Counted from the stretch's first letter, positions 1 through 5,751 are shown. The stretch: DNA of 7,417 bases from Actinomycetota bacterium (GCA_009704225.1 WLEN01000033.1:1-7417), one strand, 5' to 3'. Notes: generated by a model not told the origin, from the letters alone. Numbers and translations: made by a program.

Positions 1-372
1 AGCCCCGGTGTTTCACTTGAGGAGGTGATCGGTCGGGTGGTTGGGTCCGACATTGGTGCGGGCGAATTAATTACGGCTCGATTGCTTGAACCAACAACAT
101 CGTCACGAGTGCAAATATCGGTTCCTATTGGCGTGACGCCGCCGTCGACCATGACAAGCGGAGCGTTAGTGGATCTCTGGGCGGTCGACGAAGACGGCGC
201 TACCCCGCCTGCCACAGTCGCACTAAACGCGACTGTTGTCGCCATTGCTGACTCCGGTTTCGGCGGGGACGCTGTCATGACCGTTCTCGTCGACCCGCTC
301 GAGGTCGACAGGGTGCTCGCAGTTCTCGATTCCTCGCACGTCATTGTCGTCACGTCGGGCGAAACTCCGTGA
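1..372 (+). CDS. SAF-domain (CpaB-like) protein, 5' end missing
   Basis: The reading frame is open from the first base of the window, so this is the last 123 codons of a gene that starts outside. The opening residues (GRVVGSDIGAGELITARLL) fit the core of a SAF domain, the beta-clip fold shared by CpaB/RcpC of Flp-pilus (Tad) assembly and by FlgA. The rest is strand-rich, with an alternating hydrophobic pattern (VQISVPIG, LVDLWAVDEDG, VMTVLVDPLEVDRVLAVL) as in the C-terminal half of CpaB-like proteins. No membrane segment is present in the visible part; CpaB-like proteins usually carry theirs at the N-terminus, which is not seen. The stop TGA overlaps the GTG start of the next gene (GTGA, 369-372), so the two are probably translationally coupled. 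A CpaB-like gene before a CpaE-like ATPase suggests pilus or surface assembly, but no other tad gene is visible, so the role is inferred. Confidence 0.72.
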   Translation, partial: SPGVSLEEVIGRVVGSDIGAGELITARLLEPTTSSRVQISVPIGVTPPSTMTSGALVDLWAVDEDGATPPATVALNATVVAIADSGFGGDAVMTVLVDPLEVDRVLAVLDSSHVIVVTSGETP

Positions 373-1535
373 CGATTGTCGGGATACTCGGGCCGCCAAC
401 CAGGTTGGCAGACCTCAGCCTTCTCTCTGATTGCGCCGACGTCGTGTGGGGTGTCGATTCGGTCCGAGAAGTTGTCCGCCATGTGTCCCAATCGCCTGTT
501 GACGTTCTCATCACCGAGGCGAGCGTGGCGTATCTAACTGACGAAATACTGCGATTGACGCCCCACCCAATCGGTCGCATTTGCGCAGTTGCCGAAGCAA
601 ATGGCGTTTTCGAATGGGCGAATGGGCTTAGCGCAATCATCACGGTTAGGAGTTTCGCTGAAACACGATCCGTGGTTCGGTCCGTTACCGAATCAAATTT
701 GGATGGAACCGCGACGCGACCCGTTTCTTCCGCCGCGGCTAATACACGTCGAAACCCCGTCGTGGTGGCAGTCTGGGGTCCAGTAGGCGCTCCCGGCGTC
801 ACCACGACGGCAATCTCAGTTTCTAGCGTTTGTGCTCAAGCGGGATTATCGACGCTTCTCTGTGATGTCGACACCCGTGGATCATCAATCGCTATTGCTC
901 TAGGCGTCATGGATGAAACGCCTGGGTTTGCCGCCGCGTGTCGATTGGCAGGTCGAAATGAGTTGACAATCTCGGAAATCGGGCGAATTGCCAACACCGT
1001 CGAGCGAGATGGTGTCCGCTTTTCAGTGCTGACGGGTGTTCCGCGCGCTTCGCGGTGGGCCGAAGTTGGTCCGGCAAAGGTCCGATCGGTGCTGGATCTC
1101 GTCAAGGGAATCTACGACGTGGTGATTGTCGATGTGGGGTTTGGGGTTGAAGAGAACGAATGGATAGACGATGCCCCACAACGAGACGGTGCTGCACGAG
1201 AAATCCTGCGAAGGGCAGATTCGGTCATCGCTGTTGGTAATTCTGATGCGGTCGGTGTTTCGAGGATCATCCGCGGGCTTGACGAGATCCGCGACTTGTG
1301 CGAACCCCCAGTTCTAATTCTCAATCGGGTGGTGCCGGGGTCTGGCGCTGATGCGGCGGATGCTATTCACCGATTTAGTGACCACATTGTCCGAAGCATC
1401 ATTCCAGCCGACGGGCGGGCGGGAGTAGACGAAGCATTTGGTCGAGCTCGGAGCCACCCAACGCTGTGGCGTCAGGTCGCGGAACACGCAGGTATCTCAT
1501 TGCCGACTCCTCGCAAGTCCAGATGGCGACGGTAG
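369..1535 (+). CDS. CpaE/MinD-like P-loop ATPase with degenerate Walker A
   Basis: This 388-residue protein has the two-part plan of actinobacterial CpaE-like proteins. Residues 1 to about 115 resemble a receiver-like alpha/beta domain, and residues 130 to about 375 form a MinD/ParA-type (SIMIBI) domain. Visible motifs are a P-loop-like GPVGAPGVTTT at 137-147, the A' motif CDVDTRGSS at 164-172 with D165 and D167, a Walker B-like VVIVDVGFG at 251-259 with D255, and a nucleotide-base region around LILNR (316-320). The deviant Walker A of this family normally reads KGGxGKTT; here both lysine positions are valine, so ATP hydrolysis may be lost or altered. CpaE proteins help place or regulate Flp-pilus machinery, and MinD/ParA relatives act at the membrane or nucleoid. 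The GTG start overlaps the upstream stop codon, so I chose it despite the lack of a clear ribosome binding site. The C-terminus is basic (PRKSRWRR). Confidence 0.75.
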   Translation: MTIVGILGPPTRLADLSLLSDCADVVWGVDSVREVVRHVSQSPVDVLITEASVAYLTDEILRLTPHPIGRICAVAEANGVFEWANGLSAIITVRSFAETRSVVRSVTESNLDGTATRPVSSAAANTRRNPVVVAVWGPVGAPGVTTTAISVSSVCAQAGLSTLLCDVDTRGSSIAIALGVMDETPGFAAACRLAGRNELTISEIGRIANTVERDGVRFSVLTGVPRASRWAEVGPAKVRSVLDLVKGIYDVVIVDVGFGVEENEWIDDAPQRDGAAREILRRADSVIAVGNSDAVGVSRIIRGLDEIRDLCEPPVLILNRVVPGSGADAADAIHRFSDHIVRSIIPADGRAGVDEAFGRARSHPTLWRQVAEHAGISLPTPRKSRWRR

Positions 1536-1545
1536 CCTGTAAAGC

Positions 1546-3033
1546 ATGTTGACCCTCGCCGAAATTGTCACGGAACAGGCATCGTTGCCCCCCGATGACG
1601 TCGAGTGGCTACAGGACCTCGTTCGCGAGGGCCAACTGGTTGCCGACCTTTCACTCGCCGATATCGCGTTGTGGGTCAAGACCCGCGATGAATCGTGGGT
1701 CGCCGTGGCGCTCTTTCGGGCGAGCACCGCCAGCACGGTGTTCTATCGCGACATCGTTGGCAAAGAAATCGACGCGTCGTGGGAGACCCTGGTGTCTGAA
1801 TGCCAACGACGAGGAGCGATGGTCGAGCCGACCGAACCGATTTGGTTCGAAGAGACGGCCACGTTGGTTCGCGCAATTCCAATTCGTCGCCGAAGTGGGT
1901 CCGACCCGATTGCCGTGCTGACTCGCCACGCGCTCGTCAATGACAACCTCGAGAATCGCCAAGCTCAAAAGTTCATCGAATCTGCCGAGCAGATCTACTC
2001 GATGATCGCTGAGGGAGACTTCCCTGACCCCTCGCAGCGGGACAGCCCGAAACTCGGTGCACCGCGCGCCTCGGACGGATTGATCAAGCTTGACCGAGAT
2101 GGCACCGTCACTTACGCGAGCCCCAACGCCCTGTCGTCGTTCAACCGCATGGGGTATCCCGCCCCGATGGAGGGGATGGGACTCGCCGAGGTTGCGCGAC
2201 AAGTGGGAAACACGGAAGCACTAGCCGCCAATGAAATGTTGCCGATGGTGGTGAGCGGCCGCGTACCAGAGCAAACCGACTTCCTTGCCGGCCCCACGAC
2301 CATTGCGGTGCGCGGAATTCCGCTGACCCAGAGTGGCGAGAGAATCGGAGCAATTCTGTTGTTGCGTGACGTCACCGAGCTGCGTCGCCAGGAACGTGAA
2401 TTGTCCAGCAAGAACGCCACCATCCGCGAGATTCATCACCGGGTGAAGAATAACTTACAAACGGTCGCCTCACTGTTGCGCATTCAGAGCCGCCGCACTA
2501 AATCGACCGAGGTCAAGGAGGCGATTGCGCAGGCCATGCGCCGGGTTGAGGCGATTGCGGTAGTTCACGATGCGCTCGCGACGGGACTGGCACAAACCGT
2601 GGATTTTGACGAGGTCGCCGCCCGCGTCTCGCCCCTTGCCGCCGAGGTTGCGAGCACAGGAGGGCCGTCGGTTCGTCCCACGATCGAGGGAACTTTCGGC
2701 GATTTGCCAAGTGAATTTGCGACGCCATTGGCCATCGTGTTGACCGAACTGATAACGAACGCGGTGGAGCACGGCCTGAAAGATGTCACCGAGGGCAAGG
2801 TGACCGTTCACGCAGATCGCGCCGCCGACCATCTGCGAGTTTCAGTGAGCGACAACGGTCCTGGCGTCGATGCCTCGACAATCGGTCAGGGACTGGGAAC
2901 TCAGATTATCCGGACCCTCGTCGAGAATGAATTGTCGGCAACTATTGAATGGTCGCGGGGCGAATCGGGTGGAACGGTTGTGACAATCGACATTCCGCTT
3001 CGCTACATCGCGGCGGCGAAGGGCCTTAAATGA
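1546..3033 (+). CDS. pdtaS: Sensor histidine kinase PdtaS-like (HisKA_2 family)
   Basis: This 495-residue cytosolic kinase matches PdtaS of the actinobacterial PdtaS-PdtaR two-component system, in which the kinase phosphorylates PdtaR, an ANTAR-domain antiterminator that binds RNA. Domains in order: a GAF-like N-terminus (about 1-155), a PAS domain (about 175-275, with DGLIKLDRDGTVTYASPNAL), a HisKA_2 dimerisation domain (about 288-365) and a HATPase_c domain (about 390-486). The H-box EIHHRVKNNLQ (295-305) contains the likely phospho-acceptor H298. The N-box is ELITNAVEHG (401-410), the G1 box SDNGPGVD (435-442) and the G2 region GQGLGTQII (447-455). No transmembrane segment is evident. The ATG at 1546 fits because the protein begins MLTLAEIV, close to the start of mycobacterial PdtaS; no strong ribosome binding site is seen. 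It lies 10 nt after the ATPase gene and could be read through from it. No pdtaR is visible in the window. Confidence 0.92.
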   Translation: MLTLAEIVTEQASLPPDDVEWLQDLVREGQLVADLSLADIALWVKTRDESWVAVALFRASTASTVFYRDIVGKEIDASWETLVSECQRRGAMVEPTEPIWFEETATLVRAIPIRRRSGSDPIAVLTRHALVNDNLENRQAQKFIESAEQIYSMIAEGDFPDPSQRDSPKLGAPRASDGLIKLDRDGTVTYASPNALSSFNRMGYPAPMEGMGLAEVARQVGNTEALAANEMLPMVVSGRVPEQTDFLAGPTTIAVRGIPLTQSGERIGAILLLRDVTELRRQERELSSKNATIREIHHRVKNNLQTVASLLRIQSRRTKSTEVKEAIAQAMRRVEAIAVVHDALATGLAQTVDFDEVAARVSPLAAEVASTGGPSVRPTIEGTFGDLPSEFATPLAIVLTELITNAVEHGLKDVTEGKVTVHADRAADHLRVSVSDNGPGVDASTIGQGLGTQIIRTLVENELSATIEWSRGESGGTVVTIDIPLRYIAAAKGLK

Positions 3034-3059
3034 CGAAACGCCTCCGAAGAGGCGTTTCG
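3034..3059. terminator. Bidirectional terminator-like hairpin between pdtaS and whiB1
   Basis: An 11-bp perfect inverted repeat (cgaaacgcctc at 3034-3044 and gaggcgtttcg at 3049-3059) flanks a CGAA tetraloop. It starts on the base after the pdtaS stop codon and ends 10 nt before the whiB1 stop codon, so it sits exactly between two convergent genes. Neither side has a long T tract; only the TTT within the stem arm is present. It could end transcription from both directions or protect 3' ends. Confidence 0.8.
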
Positions 3060-3069
3060 CGTTGAGGCG

Positions 3070-3318
3070 TTAGGACGCGCGGCGGGCACGAGCTGCGCGG
3101 CGCTTGAGCGCACGACGCTCGTCTTCGCTGAGTCCACCCCAGACACCGGAGTCCTGGTTGGACTCGATGGCGTACTGAAGGCAGTTTTCGACGACGGGGC
3201 ACTGTGCACAAACTTGCTTCGCCTTTTCGATTTGGTCAAGGGCCGGGCCAGTGTTGCCGACGGGGAAAAACAGTTCCGGGTCGACCGTGAGGCAGGCGGA
3301 CTTATCGCGCCAATCCAT
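3070..3318 (-). CDS. whiB1: WhiB-family iron-sulfur transcription factor, WhiB1-like
   Basis: This 82-residue protein is a complete WhiB-like (Wbl) protein. Four cysteines, C9, C37, C40 and C46 (C...CxxC....C), are the ligands of the [4Fe-4S] cluster. The GVWGG turn (58-62) and the following basic tail (ERRALKRRAARARR) match the family's C-terminal DNA-binding part. The N-terminus MDWRDKSACL and the block DPELFFPVGNTGPALDQI are very close to mycobacterial WhiB1, an essential nitric-oxide-sensitive regulator that binds the primary sigma factor. The ATG at 3316-3318 is preceded by a strong AAGGAG (3325-3330, read on the - strand), one of the few clear ribosome binding sites in the window. It is convergent with pdtaS, as in M. 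tuberculosis, and divergent from the membrane-protein gene at 3496. Function by strong homology; targets in this organism are unknown. Confidence 0.95.
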   Translation of the reverse strand: MDWRDKSACLTVDPELFFPVGNTGPALDQIEKAKQVCAQCPVVENCLQYAIESNQDSGVWGGLSEDERRALKRRAARARRAS

Positions 3319-3322
3319 GGTG

Positions 3323-3330
3323 ATCTCCTT
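3323..3330 (-). promoter_or_regulatory. Strong ribosome binding site of whiB1
   Basis: Read on the - strand this is AAGGAGAT, with the AAGGAG core 6 nt before the whiB1 ATG. It stands out because most other genes in the window lack a clear Shine-Dalgarno sequence, and it fixes the whiB1 start. Confidence 0.8.
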
Positions 3331-3434
3331 AATTCATGTCGACACACAATTGGGCCGACGGACGCCTAAAGAACATGGCATCGTGGGTGGGACGGAAGTG
3401 TTGGAAACCGCACGCGTCATCGGGTGCGAACATC

Positions 3435-3465
3435 AACCTCTTACAGGTTCTCACGATTGGCCAAT
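3435..3465. promoter_or_regulatory. Two inverted repeats in the whiB1 / membrane-protein divergent region
   Basis: The 177-nt gap between the divergent starts at 3318 and 3496 has no gene. It contains AACCT-N5-AGGTT (3435-3449) and, 6 nt on, a perfect palindrome ATTGGCCAAT (3456-3465). On the - strand a TTGACC hexamer lies just upstream, but no convincing -10 stands at the right distance for either gene. These could be operators for a regulator acting on one or both genes. Short palindromes arise by chance, so this is tentative. Confidence 0.25.
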
Positions 3466-3495
3466 AAGGTCAAGGGTATTTGAGAGAATTGTTTC

Positions 3496-3891
3496 GTGGC
3501 CAATCGTCCGAGATCTCGTGCGGTGTACACGATTGTCGCAATCACAGCGGTTCAAACTCTTGGATTATGGGCCGTGGCGGCACTGTTTGTGTATGACACT
3601 GCGACGCAACCTTCGAACTCACTCGCAGGCGCAATCTTTCTCGATGCCTTAATTGTGCTGTCCGCCGGCGCGATGTCGATCGTAACCGTCATGTTCGCGC
3701 GCGGCCGTTCGTCGACGCGAAGCGCGATTATTGTGTGGCAAATGACGGTGATTGGAATTGGGATTGCCTCGGCACAAGGAGTTGAACCACGTTGGGATTT
3801 CGCTGCTCTATTGATTGTGCCGGCCGCGACGGTCACCGCTTTCGTGCTATTCAGTCGCGCAGTGTCGCGTCATCTTGACTCCGATGCATGA
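3496..3891 (+). CDS. Small four-helix membrane protein of unknown function
   Basis: This 131-residue protein is mainly hydrophobic, with four probable transmembrane helices at about 10-32, 45-67, 77-94 and 101-120. The N-terminus before the first helix is short and basic (MANRPRSR), and the loop after helix 2 is basic (ARGRSSTR), so both probably face the cytoplasm by the positive-inside rule. The C-terminal tail is short and polar (RHLDSDA). I recognise no catalytic motif or named family; small proteins of this kind are common beside core genes in Actinobacteria. The GTG start at 3496 is preceded only by a weak GAGAG. It is divergent from whiB1 and is followed by a 109-nt gap before the VIT-family transporter on the same strand. 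Being a real gene is supported by the coherent helix pattern over the full length. Confidence 0.7.
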   Translation: MANRPRSRAVYTIVAITAVQTLGLWAVAALFVYDTATQPSNSLAGAIFLDALIVLSAGAMSIVTVMFARGRSSTRSAIIVWQMTVIGIGIASAQGVEPRWDFAALLIVPAATVTAFVLFSRAVSRHLDSDA

Positions 3892-3945
3892 GTTAGGCGT
3901 CCGCGGAACAATCACCAAAAAGTCCGACCGGTTCAAGGTCGTCGT

Positions 3946-3964
3946 CTAGGTAAGGTTCGCCTTT
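3946..3964. promoter_or_regulatory. Possible DtxR/IdeR-like iron box upstream of the VIT transporter
   Basis: The 19 bases CTAGGTAAGGTTCGCCTTT agree with the DtxR/IdeR consensus (TTAGGTTAGGCTAACCTAA) at 12 of 19 positions by eye, including the left TAGGTnAGG and the right CCT. The core AAGG-TTCG-CCTT is a dyad. It lies 36-54 nt before the ATG of a predicted iron/manganese transporter, and overlaps or borders -10-like hexamers (TAGGTA 3947-3952, TAGATA 3966-3971). A weak RNA hairpin with a UUCG loop is the alternative reading. Confidence 0.35.
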
Positions 3965-4000
3965 CTAGATACAGCGGGTGATTCGCGGTTGAATGGGTGA

Positions 4001-4708
4001 ATGTCGAGCGAAGCCTACGAACCTCACCGCGTCTCACACCTTGCGCGGTTGAATTGGCTTCGTGCAGGCGTGCTCGGTGCGAACGACGGAATCGTGTCGA
4101 TTTCGGCCCTGGTTGTGGGTGTCGCCGCTGCGACCTCGAACATGGCAGCGATCTTGATTGCGGGAGTGGCTGGACTTGCCGCGGGGGCCATCTCAATGGG
4201 GCTCGGTGAATATGTTTCCGTGAGCAGCCAGCGCGATAGCGAACGCGCCTTGATTGACAAAGAAAAGCGCGAATTAATTGAGCAACCCGAGGTTGAACTC
4301 GCTGAACTGCAGACAATTTATGAACACAAGGGCTTGAGTCCGGTTACCGCCAAGCAGGTCGCGAAGGAACTGACGGCCCACGACCCGATTCGTGCCCACC
4401 TTGAGGCAGAACTTAACATTCTTGAAGCCCATATTGTCAACCCGTGGCACGCAGCTTTTTCATCTACTGGTTCGTTCCTCGTGGGAGCGCTGCTTCCGTT
4501 CCTGACGGTCTTGTTCGCCGCGGAGGAGTTCAGAATTCCGGCAACAATCGTAGCGTCCATCATCGCCCTCGCGGGGACAGGGGCTGCTGGCGCTTACCTC
4601 GGAGGAAGTTCGATGATGAAATCGGTGATCCGGGTCGTCATTGGTGGATCGGCAGCGCTCGCGGTGACGTTCGCGATTGGTTCGCTGTTCAATACCTCGA
4701 TTACTTAA
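4001..4708 (+). CDS. VIT1/CCC1-family iron/manganese transporter
   Basis: This 235-residue integral membrane protein belongs to the VIT/CCC1 family, which moves Fe2+ or Mn2+ out of the cytoplasm (into vacuoles in yeast and plants; probably outward in bacteria). The signature RAGVLGANDGIVS (21-33) leads into helix 1 with the conserved D29. Helix 2 ends in the family motif GAISMGLGEYVSVSSQRDSE (62-81), with M66 and E70. Residues about 82-145 form the hydrophilic metal-binding domain, rich in glutamate (E91, E94, E97, E99, E102, E108, E135, E137, E142). Three further helices follow at about 151-172, 179-203 and 208-229. There is no fused ferritin-like domain of the MbfA kind. The ATG at 4001 has only a weak GGTGA before it. 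A possible iron box lies upstream. The stop codon overlaps that of bcp. Confidence 0.92.
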   Translation: MSSEAYEPHRVSHLARLNWLRAGVLGANDGIVSISALVVGVAAATSNMAAILIAGVAGLAAGAISMGLGEYVSVSSQRDSERALIDKEKRELIEQPEVELAELQTIYEHKGLSPVTAKQVAKELTAHDPIRAHLEAELNILEAHIVNPWHAAFSSTGSFLVGALLPFLTVLFAAEEFRIPATIVASIIALAGTGAAGAYLGGSSMMKSVIRVVIGGSAALAVTFAIGSLFNTSIT

Positions 4709-5166
4709 ACGCCGAGTTTTTCGCGCAGCATCTCGACGTGGCCGGTGGCCTTGACGTTGTAGAGCGCGTGGGTGAGGACTCCGTCGCCATCAATCACAAA
4801 CGTTGACCGGATGACGCCCTGAACCTCTTTGCCGTACATGTTTTTGGTGCCGAATGCGCCATACGCCTTGAGGGTTTCTTTGCTTTCATCTCCGAGCAAC
4901 ATGAACGGCAGGTTCTCTTGGTCGGTGAATTCCTGGAGGTCCTTGCCCGAGTCGGGTGAAACGCCGATGACGACGTATCCCTTGCTGGTGAAGGCGGCCA
5001 TGTTGTCGCGGAAGTCACACGCCTGGGTCGTGCAGCCGGGGGTCATCGCCTTCGGGTAGAAGTAGACGATGACGTTCTGGCCCGCGAAATCCGCGAGCGA
5101 GTGGTGAGTTCCCGATGCGTCGGGAAGGGTGAATGCGGGGGCTTTGTCGCCAGCGTTAAGTGTCAT
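4705..5166 (-). CDS. bcp: Thiol peroxidase / peroxiredoxin Bcp (PrxQ type)
   Basis: This 153-residue cytosolic enzyme is a peroxiredoxin of the Bcp/PrxQ subfamily, which reduces hydrogen peroxide and organic hydroperoxides with electrons from thioredoxin. The thioredoxin-fold active site PKAMTPGCTTQAC (38-50) supplies P38, T42 and the peroxidatic C45. C50 is the resolving cysteine five residues on, as in E. coli Bcp, and R120 fits the conserved catalytic arginine. The length is typical. The ATG at 5164-5166 lacks a good ribosome binding site, and a -10-like TATCCT (5173-5178 on the - strand) lies only 6 nt before it, so a leaderless transcript is possible. The gene starts 18 nt after the RelE toxin stop codon on the same strand and may also receive readthrough from it. 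Its stop TAA shares the TTAA at 4705-4708 with the convergent VIT gene, leaving no room for a terminator. Confidence 0.95.
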   Translation of the reverse strand: MTLNAGDKAPAFTLPDASGTHHSLADFAGQNVIVYFYPKAMTPGCTTQACDFRDNMAAFTSKGYVVIGVSPDSGKDLQEFTDQENLPFMLLGDESKETLKAYGAFGTKNMYGKEVQGVIRSTFVIDGDGVLTHALYNVKATGHVEMLREKLGV

Positions 5167-5184
5167 GAGCCTAGGATACCTGAA

Positions 5185-5460
5185 TCAATTCGCTAGATTT
5201 CGATAGGCAACTCGGCGGTGACGCGCGGAAACGACGACGATGAGTAGCTCCGCATCTCGGACGCGATAGACAATTCGATAGTCGCCCACTTTCACTCTGA
5301 ACAGGTCTGTAAACCCCGTTAGCTTCTTTCTCGCGGGGGGACGAGGGTGATTGGAGAGTAGTTCTGTAGCCCGAAAAATTCGCTCACGTGTCGCGTGATC
5401 AAAACCTTTCAGGTTCTTAACCGCATCACGAGACCACGTAACGTGATACGGCTCAGTCAC
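5185..5460 (-). CDS. Type II toxin of the RelE/ParE superfamily (probable mRNA interferase)
   Basis: This is a 91-residue RelE-fold toxin starting at GTG 5458-5460. RelE toxins cut mRNA in the ribosomal A site. The body begins EPYHVTWSRDAVKNL, as in the family, and ends with the diagnostic strands DLFRVKVGDYRIVYRV (52-67) and LLIVVVSARHRRVAYR (72-87). Basic and aromatic residues suited to RNA cleavage are present: R55, K57, R62, R80, H81, R82, R83 and Y86. These favour an active RelE-type ribonuclease over a gyrase-binding ParE, though sequence alone cannot decide. The frame could extend upstream to 5601, but that stretch lies inside the antitoxin gene and gives a non-family sequence. The start overlaps the antitoxin 3' end by 8 nt with no Shine-Dalgarno sequence, which suggests coupled translation. 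bcp starts 18 nt downstream. Confidence 0.88.
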   Translation of the reverse strand: MTEPYHVTWSRDAVKNLKGFDHATRERIFRATELLSNHPRPPARKKLTGFTDLFRVKVGDYRIVYRVRDAELLIVVVSARHRRVAYRNLAN

Positions 5461-5716
5461 GGGTAATGCCAAGTTCGGCTGCGACCTCAGCCAACGTGTA
5501 TGTGGGCTCACCGTTATCGACCTTTGCCAGGCTGGCGAGTGCCATCTCGATGTCCCGCGAATCTTCGAGCACCTGAAGCGCAAGTTTGGCGAGTGCGGCA
5601 TCCATAACGGCGACGGTTGGACGACCGTGATCGGTGATGATGAGAGGCTCGTGGCGGGCGGCTTCGACCGTTTCAGCCCAGTTCTGACGGGCGTGTGATG
5701 ATGTAACGGAGTTCAT
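5453..5716 (-). CDS. Phd/YefM-family antitoxin
   Basis: This 87-residue protein is the antitoxin of the RelE toxin that follows it. The N-terminal part SSHARQNWAETVEAARHEP (6-24) and the strand pair LIITDHGRPTVAVMDA (25-40) are the DNA-binding fold of Phd/YefM proteins. The helical C-terminal half (41-87), ending LAEVAAELGITRD, would wrap and neutralise the toxin. I place the start at ATG 5714-5716 although the frame stays open to 5821, because the family N-terminus begins here and a strong promoter lies just upstream. There is no Shine-Dalgarno sequence; the mRNA is probably leaderless. Proteins of this family, alone or in complex with toxin, usually bind a palindrome at their own promoter, and a near-perfect palindrome sits one base pair from the start codon. 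The gene lies 31 nt after the serine hydrolase on the same strand. Confidence 0.88.
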   Translation of the reverse strand: MNSVTSSHARQNWAETVEAARHEPLIITDHGRPTVAVMDAALAKLALQVLEDSRDIEMALASLAKVDNGEPTYTLAEVAAELGITRD

Positions 5717-5751
5717 GTATAAATTGTACGATTTATACGTTTTACTATCAA
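5717..5751 (-). promoter_or_regulatory. Toxin-antitoxin promoter with overlapping palindromic operator
   Basis: On the - strand a -35 TTGATA (5746-5751) and a -10 TACAAT (5723-5728) are separated by exactly 17 nt; each hexamer matches the housekeeping consensus at 5 of 6 positions. Six bases separate the -10 from the antitoxin ATG, so transcription should begin at or beside the start codon. The -10 and part of the spacer lie inside a 22-nt palindrome (5717-5738, centre GTAC), in which 10 of 11 base pairs are symmetric; the only break is 5725/5730. The -35 overlaps the TGA of the serine hydrolase (5748-5750). This layout fits repression by the antitoxin or the TA complex. Confidence 0.75.

Noticed and set aside
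21..39. GGAGGTGATC at 21-30, a near-complete match to the Shine-Dalgarno sequence, followed by GTG at 37.
   Set aside because: It falls inside a frame that is already open and already reads as a SAF domain upstream of it; the bases simply encode E-V-I. An internal start cannot be excluded but is not needed.
350..805. A 151-codon - strand frame opposite the CpaE-like gene.
   Set aside because: Its product is low in family-like features and it is a shadow of a coupled, motif-bearing gene.
3251..3652. A 133-codon + strand frame across the whiB1 start and the intergenic region.
   Set aside because: It overlaps whiB1 and the membrane-protein gene in the wrong frames and resembles no protein family.
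5461..5601. Upstream extension of the RelE toxin frame to 5601.
   Set aside because: It overlaps the antitoxin in another frame and has no family similarity; the toxin fold begins at GTG 5460.
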